Assembly: GCA_945879625.1 (NCBI GenBank)
Contig: CAMCVA010000001.1
Location: 124,001-188,000, forward strand
DNA from: Flavobacterium psychrophilum
GTDB lineage: Bacteria > Bacteroidota > Bacteroidia > Flavobacteriales > Flavobacteriaceae
DNA length: 64,000 nucleotides
Reading direction: 5' to 3'
Shown: piece by piece, positions 6,326 through 15,273 of the stretch
How positions within the stretch are numbered: position 1 is the first letter of the stretch
Layout of the letters: each line of letters opens with the position of its first letter
Made by a program: the position numbers and the translations under genes
The notes under the pieces: generated by a model
Told to the model about the DNA's origin: nothing
What the model saw: the letters and a program-made list of their open reading frames with translations, nothing else
Database searches by the model: none

Positions 6326-7969
6326 TTATTGTTTTTCGATTAATAAAAGGGTTGTAGGGGTATTGAGGGTTATTTTTCCGTTGGTTACAAGGGCAGTTTT
6401 TCCCGTATAGGCATCGCGCACTTTGGTTCCGTTTGGGAAAATTTTCCCCGTCGAAATCGTTTTGCTGCCCAAAGGCAAATCCAAGCCTACGACAACTTTG
6501 TCGGTGTAATTGCCTTGGGAATATTGGCGAGAAAACACATAATTTTTATCGTTTATTTTTTGGTGAATCCCAGCCCCTACAGCGGGATGGTTTTTTCTAA
6601 ATAAGCCCAGTTTTTGCCAGTGCTTCAAAATGCTTTTGGTGCTGGCGTCTTTGGTAATTTGCTCCCAATTCATGAACGAACGCAAAGTAGCGTCGCCCTG
6701 AGTGCCTTCAATATCCAATGATCGTGCACTTTCGTCTCCATAATACACTTGTGCAATCCCGGGAGCCAACAACAATTTGGTCGCACTTTCAAAGGCTCGG
6801 TCGCGCTTTTTGTCAAACGGATAACTGTCATCGTGCGACGAAATGTAATTCATGACCGTATGCCCCTTGAGGTCGCTGTGCAAAATGGTCGAGTATTTCG
6901 AATACAAAGGCTCATAAGCCTGTTTGGCTTCGTTTCTGAAATCAAAATTGATGAGGCAAGTAAACCCATTTGCAAAATAATTCACGCGTCGATCGCCAAA
7001 ATTATAGACCAATTTGTCGCCGATGTTATAGCCATACACCTCGCCCACGGTAAAAAATGGATTGTTGTCCAAAACTTTTGTGGGGTTGTTTTTCTTGTAT
7101 TCGGCAAATTTGGCGTCGCATATTTTTTTGAAATCGGCCCATACGTATTCGGAGGTGTGTTTGGCCGTATCCACGCGGTAGCCGTCAATGCCGTATTTGG
7201 TAATGTAATCGGACAACCATTTCATGATGTAATAACGCGGCGCTTGCGGATAGCCGGTGCTAGCAAAAAACTGCTCGAGCGAGGCCATCTCGGCTTCGTA
7301 GCGGCCTTCTTCTTTCCATTTGTCAGCCAAAAAAGAGGGGACCTGTACCGAATTATCACTCTCGGTTTTCACGTCGGGCAAATTCTCAACCAACGTACAG
7401 GTAATGTAGGTGTCATAGGATTTGTAGGTGCATTTCGGACTGGTACGTACCCAAGCCTCGGGATAGACAGGGTCTTCGGGCGTAACGGGTCCGGTGTGAT
7501 TGACTACGGCGTCTAACAATACCCGAATACCATGCGCATGGGCCTTATCCACCAATTCTTTGAGATCGGCAGCGGTGCCAAAATTGGGGTCCAAAGCAGT
7601 CCAATCGCGGGTCCAATAGCCGTGAAAACCATAGGAATATCCGGTGCCTTCGTCAACCCCATCGTGAATTTGCTCCACCACCGGTGTCATCCAAATCGCA
7701 TTAAGTCCCAAGGCATCAAAGTAACCTTCGTCAATTTTTTGAATTACACCGCGCAAATCTCCACCTTCAAAACCGCGCAATTTCCCGGAGGGTTTGGTGC
7801 GGTTGTAATTGTGGTCGTTGGCCGTTGTTCCATTTTGGAATCGATCGGTGAGTAAAAAATAGACGGTGGCGGCTTCCCAACTAAATGGTTTTTTAACCGG
7901 AACCTGAGCCGTCATTAACTGAACAGTTCCCAGCAGACAGAGCACAAAAAGGGTACATACTTTTTTCAT
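6326..7969 (-). CDS. GH13 alpha-amylase, exported
   Basis: Encodes 547 residues with a Sec signal peptide ending near MTAQ. GH13 regions are intact: LLDAVVNHTG (151-160), DGYRVDTAKH with nucleophile Asp267, TVGEVYG with Glu310, and YISSHDD with Asp380. A cysteine pair region (about 180-192) lies in domain B, as in MalS-like periplasmic amylases. Expected to hydrolyse maltodextrins in the periplasm. It starts two bases after the GH31 stop and ends one base before the lipoprotein amylase starts, so the three are cotranscribed. Two successive GH13 genes of different subtype argue for complementary cleavage patterns rather than recent duplication. Confidence 0.93.
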   Translation of the reverse strand: MKKVCTLFVLCLLGTVQLMTAQVPVKKPFSWEAATVYFLLTDRFQNGTTANDHNYNRTKPSGKLRGFEGGDLRGVIQKIDEGYFDALGLNAIWMTPVVEQIHDGVDEGTGYSYGFHGYWTRDWTALDPNFGTAADLKELVDKAHAHGIRVLLDAVVNHTGPVTPEDPVYPEAWVRTSPKCTYKSYDTYITCTLVENLPDVKTESDNSVQVPSFLADKWKEEGRYEAEMASLEQFFASTGYPQAPRYYIMKWLSDYITKYGIDGYRVDTAKHTSEYVWADFKKICDAKFAEYKKNNPTKVLDNNPFFTVGEVYGYNIGDKLVYNFGDRRVNYFANGFTCLINFDFRNEAKQAYEPLYSKYSTILHSDLKGHTVMNYISSHDDSYPFDKKRDRAFESATKLLLAPGIAQVYYGDESARSLDIEGTQGDATLRSFMNWEQITKDASTKSILKHWQKLGLFRKNHPAVGAGIHQKINDKNYVFSRQYSQGNYTDKVVVGLDLPLGSKTISTGKIFPNGTKVRDAYTGKTALVTNGKITLNTPTTLLLIEKQ

Positions 7970-7971
7970 TC

Positions 7972-10341
7972 TTAGCGTATTTGTAGGGTAATTGGGTTTT
8001 TGAAATCGGTGAGTGGAATAATCAATTGTGTTTGGTCTTTTGATCGCACAAACGGAATGGGATTGCCATTGGCTGTCACCTGCGAAACCGATTTGGTGAA
8101 CTGATGCAAAATCAAATTCAGTTTTTTGGGAGCCGACACAAAGGATTTTCCCGTTTCGGTGCTGAGTTTTATTTCGAGCAGAGCAGCCGATGTGTTTTGA
8201 CTAAAATGCAACCTTTCATAAGCGCCTGTTGCAAAGGCATTGGGCGTCTTTCCGTCGTCGTTATAGACATTGCCGGAAGAGGTTGGTGTAGCCTCGTCGT
8301 GGTAGTAATGCACATACAATTGGTTGAGTGAATAATCCCGCGTGGTTTGAATCGCATTGACCATCGGAATAAACGAACCGCCTCGCACATAAACGGGCAG
8401 GTGGTCATCGGCCACAGCTACTTCTTTTTGGGTTCCTCCTGAAATGCGTTCGTTGGTGTACCAATCAAACCAGGAATTGGTTTTGGGAAAATAAACTGTA
8501 GTGGTTTTTACGTTGGGTTGTGTGATGGGTGTCACCAAGAAATTCGGCCCCCATAAATAGGTGCTGGAATTGTTCCATAGCGCCGTGTTTTCAGGTTCTT
8601 CGAAAACCAAAGGACGCATTAATGGGGTTCCTTTTTGGCTATTTTCGAATGCCAAGGTGTAGTTGTAGGGTAACATTTGGTAACGCAACTCCACTAATTT
8701 TTTGGCTTTGGCTTTGGTGTCGACGTCTTTGTAAGCTACCTCTGAGGCTACAGCTTCGTGCGCATGCGGTCTGAAAATGGGCTGAAACACGCCATATTGC
8801 AACCAACGCAAATACAAATTATTGTCAAAGTAATCGCCGGCAAATCCACCTAAATCTGAGTGCATATAGCCGATGCCTTGCATGCCCATTTCTAAGGCAA
8901 TTTCAGGTTGTGCTTGCAATCCTTCCCACGAACGACTCACATCGCCACTCCACGGAATGATGCCAAAATGCTGCGAGCCCGAATAACCCGATCGCATCAA
9001 AATAAAAGGCCGTTGGTTGGGAAAATCGCGTTGATACCCCTCGGCAATGAGTTTGGCCCAATTATGTCCGTAGATGTTGTGCACCGTACTGGCTTTTCCA
9101 CCAGCGGTTATGGCTTTAGAAGGGAAACTTTCGGGTTCGCCCAAATCGCCCCAAAGGCCTGTTGCACCTTGCGCGATGAGTCCTTTGTATATGTCCCAAA
9201 ACCACTGTTTGGCTTGGGGTTTAAATACGTCGATGATGCCGGTATGACCAAAATAAAAATCATAGGTGCAGGTTTTTCCGGTGGCATCGGTAGCGAGCAC
9301 GCCTTTTTCTTCGGCTTCTTTCCATTTGGAAGAAGTACTGAGCACAAAAGGTTCAGTAATTAAAACGGTTTGAATGCCCTTTTCTTGAAAGGACTTCATC
9401 ATTTTTTCGGGATTGGGGAAGGTTTCTTTGTCCCAACTCAAATTGCCCATGGTGCCTTGAATGGTCTTTCCAAACCAGTACAAATCCAAAATAATGGCAT
9501 CCAGCGGAATGTGATCATCTTGAAATTTCTGAATGGTATTTTCGGTTTCTTCTTGCGAATGGTACCCAAAGCGCGAAGCAAAATTACCAAATGCCCAACG
9601 CGGTGGCAAGGGTTGTAATCCGGTAAGTTGGGTGTAGTTTTCGGTGAGTGCTGTCCAGGAATCGGCGGCAATTACTTGGTAGGTTTTTCGACCCGAGGCA
9701 GATTCATAGGCCAACGTATTATTTTTTTGGCTGTCTAAATCCAAAAATCCCAAAGCCGAGTTGTCAAAATGCACCGCATACAACTGCGAGGATAGCACCA
9801 ACGGGATACAAAAATTCAGGGTTTCGGCTCGGTTGCTGTAGCCGTAGCGCGGTTGGTTTTTGAGTTCCAATTTATTTCCGCGGCGATTCAATCCCAAGGC
9901 GCGAGATCCGCCTCCGTACAAAGCTTCATTGGCCGAAATCGAAAAATCAAGCACAAAAGAACTGTCGCGTTTGGTGTAGCCATTTTTCTCAGCCAATACC
10001 ATTTTATTATGATACCAATACTCCAGCTGAAAAGGCGCTTTCTGGATGCGCACTTCCAGTCCGGCCGAACGCAATCGTACTTCGTTTTTGGTATTGGTTA
10101 ATTTGGTTTTTAAAGCCGTGGGTTGCAAGACTACTGCATGAGAAGGAGTTGAAACCGATTCGCCTTTGGGTACAAAAGTGGTTTCAAAAATGTTTGCAGT
10201 ATAGGGTGTAATGCGGTAAAGACCATCGGTAGTTTGTATTTCTAAGGTGTTTTTAGTCCACTTTTGGCCCACAAACGAACGCGTGGCTTGTTGCGCAAAC
10301 GAAACGGTACAGATCCAAAGCAAAAGAAAACGTGAAGTCAT
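7972..10341 (-). CDS. GH31 alpha-glucosidase, exported
   Basis: Encodes 789 residues with a signal peptide (LLLWICTVSFAQ). The order is an N-terminal beta-sandwich (about 25-240), the GH31 barrel (about 245-600) and C-terminal beta domains including a DUF5110-like region. The catalytic nucleophile is Asp399 in GLWGDLGEPE and the acid/base is Asp467 in IPWSGDVSRSW; PRWAFGNF before the barrel is also typical. GH31 alpha-glucosidases release glucose from the non-reducing ends of maltooligosaccharides. In Bacteroides thetaiotaomicron this step is done by the GH97 enzyme SusB; here GH31 takes that place. It lies four bases after the SusA-like gene and two before the next amylase. Confidence 0.94.
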   Translation of the reverse strand: MTSRFLLLWICTVSFAQQATRSFVGQKWTKNTLEIQTTDGLYRITPYTANIFETTFVPKGESVSTPSHAVVLQPTALKTKLTNTKNEVRLRSAGLEVRIQKAPFQLEYWYHNKMVLAEKNGYTKRDSSFVLDFSISANEALYGGGSRALGLNRRGNKLELKNQPRYGYSNRAETLNFCIPLVLSSQLYAVHFDNSALGFLDLDSQKNNTLAYESASGRKTYQVIAADSWTALTENYTQLTGLQPLPPRWAFGNFASRFGYHSQEETENTIQKFQDDHIPLDAIILDLYWFGKTIQGTMGNLSWDKETFPNPEKMMKSFQEKGIQTVLITEPFVLSTSSKWKEAEEKGVLATDATGKTCTYDFYFGHTGIIDVFKPQAKQWFWDIYKGLIAQGATGLWGDLGEPESFPSKAITAGGKASTVHNIYGHNWAKLIAEGYQRDFPNQRPFILMRSGYSGSQHFGIIPWSGDVSRSWEGLQAQPEIALEMGMQGIGYMHSDLGGFAGDYFDNNLYLRWLQYGVFQPIFRPHAHEAVASEVAYKDVDTKAKAKKLVELRYQMLPYNYTLAFENSQKGTPLMRPLVFEEPENTALWNNSSTYLWGPNFLVTPITQPNVKTTTVYFPKTNSWFDWYTNERISGGTQKEVAVADDHLPVYVRGGSFIPMVNAIQTTRDYSLNQLYVHYYHDEATPTSSGNVYNDDGKTPNAFATGAYERLHFSQNTSAALLEIKLSTETGKSFVSAPKKLNLILHQFTKSVSQVTANGNPIPFVRSKDQTQLIIPLTDFKNPITLQIR

Positions 10342-10345
10342 CGTA

Positions 10346-12181
10346 TTATTTTTTTAGCTCAAAAATGAGTGCCGATTTTGGGTTAATTTCCAGTTCCTTA
10401 TCCAAAGAAATCTCCTGGCCATTCAATACCTCACTAGCGGAACGGTAGCCATTAATTTGCTCGTGAAAACGGGATAAATTTATTTTTTGGGACGTTGAAT
10501 TATTATTCATTACCACCATCACAGTTTCTTGCTCGTTGTAACGGAAGTACACGTACACATTATTTTGTGGTAAATAATGGGTCATTTTTCCGGTATGAAC
10601 CACCGTTTTTGCTTTGCGCCAATTGAATAATTTGGCGGTAAAATCAAAGTATTTTTGTTGGATTTCGTTGCGGCCAGCTGCTATAAAAGCCGAATTAGCG
10701 TCGCCTTTCCATCCGCCGGGAAAATCATGGCGTATGTCGGGATCGCCTTTGTCTTTGTTGCCCGCCATTCCAATTTCGGAACCGTAATACAATTGTGGAA
10801 TTCCGCGCACCGTAGCCAACACACTCATGGCCATTTGGTATTTATTGAAATCGCCTTGGTAGATTTCGTTGAAGCGATTGGTGTCGTGGTTTTCGGCAAA
10901 CACCAATAAATTATCGGTGTTGGGGTACAAGAAATCATTTGTGAAATTGTCATAGACTTTTATCAACCCCTTACTCCAGGTAGCTTGGTCTTCGTTAAAT
11001 ACCCCGTCGTTGATTACTTGTTGCAAAGTAAAATCCATAACCGATGGCAAGTAGGAATTGTAATGCTGAATGGCCGCAATTGGGCTGTCTTTTTGCCAAT
11101 AGGCCATTTGTGCTTGGTCTTGCATCCACACCTCGCCTACAATATTAAAATGAGGATATTCATCGGTAATGGCTTTGGTCCATTGGGCGATCCCTTTTTT
11201 GTCATTATACGAATAGGTGTCTACGCGAAATCCATCCAAATCGGCCGATTCAATCCACCACAGCGCATTTTGTGTAAGGTAGTTTAACACCAAGGGATTC
11301 GACTGATTCAAATCGGGCATCGATTTCACAAACCAACCATCGGCACACAAACGCGCATCGTCAGTCGCCGCATGCGGATCAAACTGCGTGCTCATGTGGT
11401 AATTAGTTTGGGCATAACCCGGAAACTGATGGATCCAATCGTAGGTTGGCAAATCACTCATCATCCAGTGGGCTGCTCCCCAGTGATTGGTTACATAATC
11501 TAGGATGTTTTTCATGCCGCGTTGGTGCAAAGCAGCACTCAATTTTTGGTAATCGGCATTGGTTCCGTAGCGCGCATCAATTTGATAGACGTCAGATTGG
11601 CCATAGCCGTGATACGATCCGCGGGGGTCGTTGTCTTCGCAAAGCGGCGTACACCAAATTGCAGTTGCGCCCAAGGCTTGGATGTAATCCAGCTGCTGTA
11701 TAATTCCTTCGATATCTCCGCCGTGACGACCGCCCGGATTGGCCCGATTGGCTTTTTCGGTAAGTTTATCTTGGCTGTCGTTGTTGGGATTTCCGTTGGC
11801 AAATCGATCGGGCATGAGCAAGTAAATCATGTCGGCCGAGCTAAAGCTGTTGCGCAATCTTGAATTGGGTTTACGGGACTTCAAGCTATAGGATTGGGTA
11901 AATGATTTCCCCCCTTGGCTGAAAGTGAATTGTACATCTTGCGCCGGAACATCTTTGGTGTCAATGGTGACAAATACATAATTGGGATTCTCGGTTTTTT
12001 GCACATTTTTAATCACCACACCACTGGAAACTGAAATACTGTTTTGAGCAATATTCTTGCCGTAAAACATAATTTGCACCTCTGGATTGGTCATGCCACT
12101 CCACCAAAAGGGCGGCTCCACTTTTTGGATTTGTGCAAAAACCGAAGTACTGAACAATACAAAAAAGATAATTTTTTTCAT
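10346..12181 (-). CDS. SusA-like GH13 neopullulanase/cyclomaltodextrinase
   Basis: Encodes 611 residues with a signal peptide (FFVLFSTSVFAQ). Residues about 20-105 form the N-terminal immunoglobulin-like domain of cyclomaltodextrinases (PPFWWSGMTNPEVQIMFYG). The GH13 barrel follows with LMPDRFANG, LDYVTNHWG, LDGFRVDTYSY (nucleophile Asp321), IVGEVWM (Glu350) and FAENHDTNRF (Asp433), and then a C-terminal beta domain. This matches SusA, the periplasmic neopullulanase that degrades imported maltodextrin and cyclodextrin. It starts 54 bases after the maltose phosphorylase stop and precedes GH31 by four bases. Confidence 0.93.
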   Translation of the reverse strand: MKKIIFFVLFSTSVFAQIQKVEPPFWWSGMTNPEVQIMFYGKNIAQNSISVSSGVVIKNVQKTENPNYVFVTIDTKDVPAQDVQFTFSQGGKSFTQSYSLKSRKPNSRLRNSFSSADMIYLLMPDRFANGNPNNDSQDKLTEKANRANPGGRHGGDIEGIIQQLDYIQALGATAIWCTPLCEDNDPRGSYHGYGQSDVYQIDARYGTNADYQKLSAALHQRGMKNILDYVTNHWGAAHWMMSDLPTYDWIHQFPGYAQTNYHMSTQFDPHAATDDARLCADGWFVKSMPDLNQSNPLVLNYLTQNALWWIESADLDGFRVDTYSYNDKKGIAQWTKAITDEYPHFNIVGEVWMQDQAQMAYWQKDSPIAAIQHYNSYLPSVMDFTLQQVINDGVFNEDQATWSKGLIKVYDNFTNDFLYPNTDNLLVFAENHDTNRFNEIYQGDFNKYQMAMSVLATVRGIPQLYYGSEIGMAGNKDKGDPDIRHDFPGGWKGDANSAFIAAGRNEIQQKYFDFTAKLFNWRKAKTVVHTGKMTHYLPQNNVYVYFRYNEQETVMVVMNNNSTSQKINLSRFHEQINGYRSASEVLNGQEISLDKELEINPKSALIFELKK

Positions 12182-12235
12182 AATTTTTATGTGATTAATG
12201 GTATTCCATTGGTTATCAAAATTATATACTACTTG

Positions 12236-14539
12236 CTAAACCGTAACCAAATTGGTAGGTTTCACCACCACTGTTTTTCCGTTGACCAGCACGTTGATTT
12301 CGGTGGTGCCTTCGAGTAAAAAACTGCTGCCTTCATGACTCACCGATACTTGTATGATTTGGTTTCTAAAATTAATTTTAAACGAATAAGCCGCCCATTC
12401 TTTGGGGATTCTCGGCTCAAAATGCAAGGTATTGTCTTTCACGCGCATGCCGCCAAAACCTTCTACGATACTCATCCAAGTGCCCGCCATCGAGGTAATG
12501 TGACAGCCCTCTTCGACCTCTTTGTTGTAATCGTCGAGATCCAAACGCGAAGTGCGCAAATAGAACGTATACGCCATATCCATTTTGTTTAAGCTAGCTG
12601 CCTGAATGGAATGTACGCAAGGCGAAAGCGAACTTTCGTGTACGGTAAAGGGCTCGTAAAAATCAAAATGACGTTCCAATTCGGCTTTAGAAAAATGGTC
12701 TTCAAAAAAGTAAAACCCTTGCAACACATCAGCTTGTTTGATGTAGGGCGAACGCAAAATGCGGTCCCAAGACCACTTCTGATTGATAGGGCGTTGGCTG
12801 CTGTCTAAATCGGCCACTTTAACCAATTCTTTGTCTAAGAATCCGTCTTGCTGCAAATACACCTGATGGGTTTCATCATAGGGGAAATACATGTTATCGG
12901 CCACCTTTTTCCACAGCTGCAATTCAGCGTCAGAAAGATTGGTTTTTTGAGTGATTCGTTTGTGATCAGTCGGATATTCTACCGCTACTTTTTGCAATTG
13001 GGCATAGGCATAATCGATGCACCATTTGGCAATGTAATTGGTATAAAAGTTATTATTGACGTTGTTTTCGTATTCGTTCGGGCCAGTTACGCCCAAGATC
13101 ATGTATTGATTTTTATGGGTTGAAAAGGTAGCGCGTTGTTGCCAAAAACGGGCAATGCCTATTAATACTTCCAATCCTTTTTCTGGGATGTATGAATAAT
13201 CTCCAGTAAAACGGTAGTAGTTAAAGATGGCAAAAGCAATCGCGCCGTTGCGGTGTATTTCTTCGAAGGTGATTTCCCATTCGTTGTGGCATTCTTCCCC
13301 ATTCATGGTTACCATCGGGTATAAGGCGGCGCCATTGGTAAAGCCCAATTTGGCGGCATTTTCGATGGCTTTGTCCAATTGGTTGAAGCGGTAAGTCAAT
13401 AAATTTCGCGCCACTTGTTGGTCTTTGGTGGCCATGTAAAACGGAATGCAATAGGCTTCGGTATCCCAATAAGTTGATCCGCCGTATTTCTCACCAGTAA
13501 ATCCTTTTGGGCCAATATTGAGTCGGGAATCTTTCCCCAAATAGGTTTGATTTAACTGAAAAATATTGAAGCGAATTCCCTGCTGTGCTTTCACATCGCC
13601 TTCAATGGTAATGTCACTCATTTCCCAAATTTTGGCCCAAGACTGTCTTTGCATCTCCGCCAATTGAGCATAACCCAAGGCATCACCTTTGATAATTACG
13701 TCTTTGGCAGCTTTAATGGTGTTTTCGTGATTCAATGAAACGGTGTACCCTCCCAATTTTTGGATGGTAGCCATTTGGCCTTTGGCTGCAGCCAATTCGT
13801 AGGCGTATTGAATTTTATCGGCAGTTTTTGCAACTACGACAGGTGAAACGGTCAATTTGTTTCCGGCCAACAGCAGTGTATTGTGCATGAACGTGGTGGC
13901 TGTGAAATGCGTTTTGTATGTGCGAGCGGTCACAAAGGCCGCGTTCTCTTGTTGTTGAACCGCTAAGGGTTCCCAAAAAGTTTCTTCCCAGTTGGCATCT
14001 TCGTTGTGCACGCCAGCATCGACATAGGGTTTGAATACAATTTTGGCATCACCATTGAGTGGAGTAATGTTGTAGTTGATAACCCCCAATTCGTCGATGT
14101 CTACCGATAAAAATCGGCAAACATCTACGGCTATTTCGGTTCCGTTTGGCAAAGTAGCTTCAAACGAACGGGTATACATTCCTTCTTTCATGTTTAATTC
14201 TCGACGAAAGTGGCGCACCGAAGTACAGGTATTCAAATCGAGTGCGTCACCATTAATTTCAATGTCAATTCCAATCCAGTTGGGCGCATTGAGCACTTTG
14301 GCAAAATATTCGGGGTAGCCGTTTTTCCACCAACCCACTTTGGTTTTATCGGGGTAATAAATGCCCGCAATATAGCTGCCTTGAAAAGTGTGACCAGAAT
14401 AGGTTTCTTCAAAATTGGCGCGTTGCCCCATGGCTCCGTTCCCGATGCTGAATAAACTCTCGGATGATTTTACGCGATCGGCATTAAATTCTTCTTCAAT
14501 AATTGACCAGTTGTCTGGCTTAATGTAATCTTGGTTCAT
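12236..14539 (-). CDS. GH65 maltose phosphorylase
   Basis: Encodes 767 residues, the usual length of maltose phosphorylase, with no signal peptide, so it is cytoplasmic. It phosphorolyses maltose to beta-glucose-1-phosphate and glucose. The N-terminal beta-sandwich contains FSIGNGAMGQRANFEE. The (alpha/alpha)6 barrel has YWDTEAYCIPFY and VTGPNEYENNVNNNFYTNY with Glu489 as the likely acid catalyst, matching the maltose phosphorylase subgroup rather than trehalose phosphorylase. The next gene upstream encodes beta-phosphoglucomutase, which converts the product to glucose-6-phosphate, so the assignment is supported by context. A 26-base hairpin separates the two genes. Confidence 0.93.
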   Translation of the reverse strand: MNQDYIKPDNWSIIEEEFNADRVKSSESLFSIGNGAMGQRANFEETYSGHTFQGSYIAGIYYPDKTKVGWWKNGYPEYFAKVLNAPNWIGIDIEINGDALDLNTCTSVRHFRRELNMKEGMYTRSFEATLPNGTEIAVDVCRFLSVDIDELGVINYNITPLNGDAKIVFKPYVDAGVHNEDANWEETFWEPLAVQQQENAAFVTARTYKTHFTATTFMHNTLLLAGNKLTVSPVVVAKTADKIQYAYELAAAKGQMATIQKLGGYTVSLNHENTIKAAKDVIIKGDALGYAQLAEMQRQSWAKIWEMSDITIEGDVKAQQGIRFNIFQLNQTYLGKDSRLNIGPKGFTGEKYGGSTYWDTEAYCIPFYMATKDQQVARNLLTYRFNQLDKAIENAAKLGFTNGAALYPMVTMNGEECHNEWEITFEEIHRNGAIAFAIFNYYRFTGDYSYIPEKGLEVLIGIARFWQQRATFSTHKNQYMILGVTGPNEYENNVNNNFYTNYIAKWCIDYAYAQLQKVAVEYPTDHKRITQKTNLSDAELQLWKKVADNMYFPYDETHQVYLQQDGFLDKELVKVADLDSSQRPINQKWSWDRILRSPYIKQADVLQGFYFFEDHFSKAELERHFDFYEPFTVHESSLSPCVHSIQAASLNKMDMAYTFYLRTSRLDLDDYNKEVEEGCHITSMAGTWMSIVEGFGGMRVKDNTLHFEPRIPKEWAAYSFKINFRNQIIQVSVSHEGSSFLLEGTTEINVLVNGKTVVVKPTNLVTV

Positions 14540-14561
14540 TATTATTATTTGTTTGAAAATA

Positions 14562-14615
14562 GTTTCAAGTTTCAGGTTTCAGGTTAGCACTAACTTGAAA
14601 CCTGAAACTTGAAAC
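14562..14615 (-). repeat. Long hairpin between pgmB and maltose phosphorylase
   Basis: Bases 14562-14587 pair with 14590-14615: 26 positions, 25 perfect Watson-Crick in DNA and one non-matching position (14582 with 14595), with a two-base loop. The left arm is built of 7-base units GTTTCAA, GTTTCAG, GTTTCAG. In the leftward mRNA it lies 5 bases after the pgmB stop and 22 before the phosphorylase start. No T-run follows, so it is more likely an mRNA-stability or processing element than a terminator. Confidence 0.8.
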
Positions 14616-14620
14616 AAAAA

Positions 14621-15271
14621 TTAATTGAGTAACGATTCCAAAAAGGTCTCATTTATTTCTGTAAAGTTGTTAAATATAAATTGGGCTTCATGTAAAATAG
14701 CGGCTTCGCCTATGCCAATACTCGTCATGTGGGCAATATTGGCCGCTTGAATTCCAGCTACCGAATCTTCAAAAACAATCGAATTTTCATTAGAAACACC
14801 TACTTTTTGGGCAGCTTGGATAAATACTTCAGGATCGGGCTTGGCGTTGGTTACATCGTTGCCATCGACTATCGCATCAAACAACGGCATAATACCGGTT
14901 TTCTCTAATATGGGTCGCGCATTTTTACTGGCCGATCCCAAGGCGATAAATTGCCCTTTTTCTTTGAGAAAATGCAATACGGGTAATAAACCGGGCAACA
15001 ACTCAGATGCATCCATGTGCACCAAATAGGAGAGATAATCTTCGTTTTTTTGGTGCAACCAAACGGCTTTTTGTTCGGGCGTGGCTTGTACCTTTCCTAT
15101 TTCTAAAATAATATCCAACGATCGCACGCGGCTCACGCCTTTGAGTAATTCGTTGTGCTCGTGTGTAAAGGCAATGTGTAATTCCTGTGCGATTTTTTGC
15201 CAGGCTATAAAATGGTATTTGGCGGTGTCGACAATCACGCCGTCCAAATCAAAAATAAAGGCTTTTTTCAC
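14621..15271 (-). CDS. pgmB: Beta-phosphoglucomutase
   Basis: Encodes 216 residues of the HAD superfamily. FDLDGVIVDTAKYHFIAW carries nucleophile Asp8 and acid/base Asp10 and the histidine typical of beta-phosphoglucomutase. RVRSLDIIL in the cap, SASKNA (motif II), and VFEDSVAGIQAA (motif IV) are intact. It interconverts beta-glucose-1-phosphate and glucose-6-phosphate in the cytoplasm, using the product of maltose phosphorylase encoded next. Starts three bases after the transporter stop (two-base gap), so it is cotranscribed with it. Length and motifs are complete. Confidence 0.94.
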   Translation of the reverse strand: MKKAFIFDLDGVIVDTAKYHFIAWQKIAQELHIAFTHEHNELLKGVSRVRSLDIILEIGKVQATPEQKAVWLHQKNEDYLSYLVHMDASELLPGLLPVLHFLKEKGQFIALGSASKNARPILEKTGIMPLFDAIVDGNDVTNAKPDPEVFIQAAQKVGVSNENSIVFEDSVAGIQAANIAHMTSIGIGEAAILHEAQFIFNNFTEINETFLESLLN

Positions 15272-15273
15272 GG

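Noticed and set aside
6749..7516. 255-codon rightward open frame
   Set aside because: It lies entirely antisense to the GH13 amylase gene, has no recognisable domain, and the amylase motifs on the other strand are complete.
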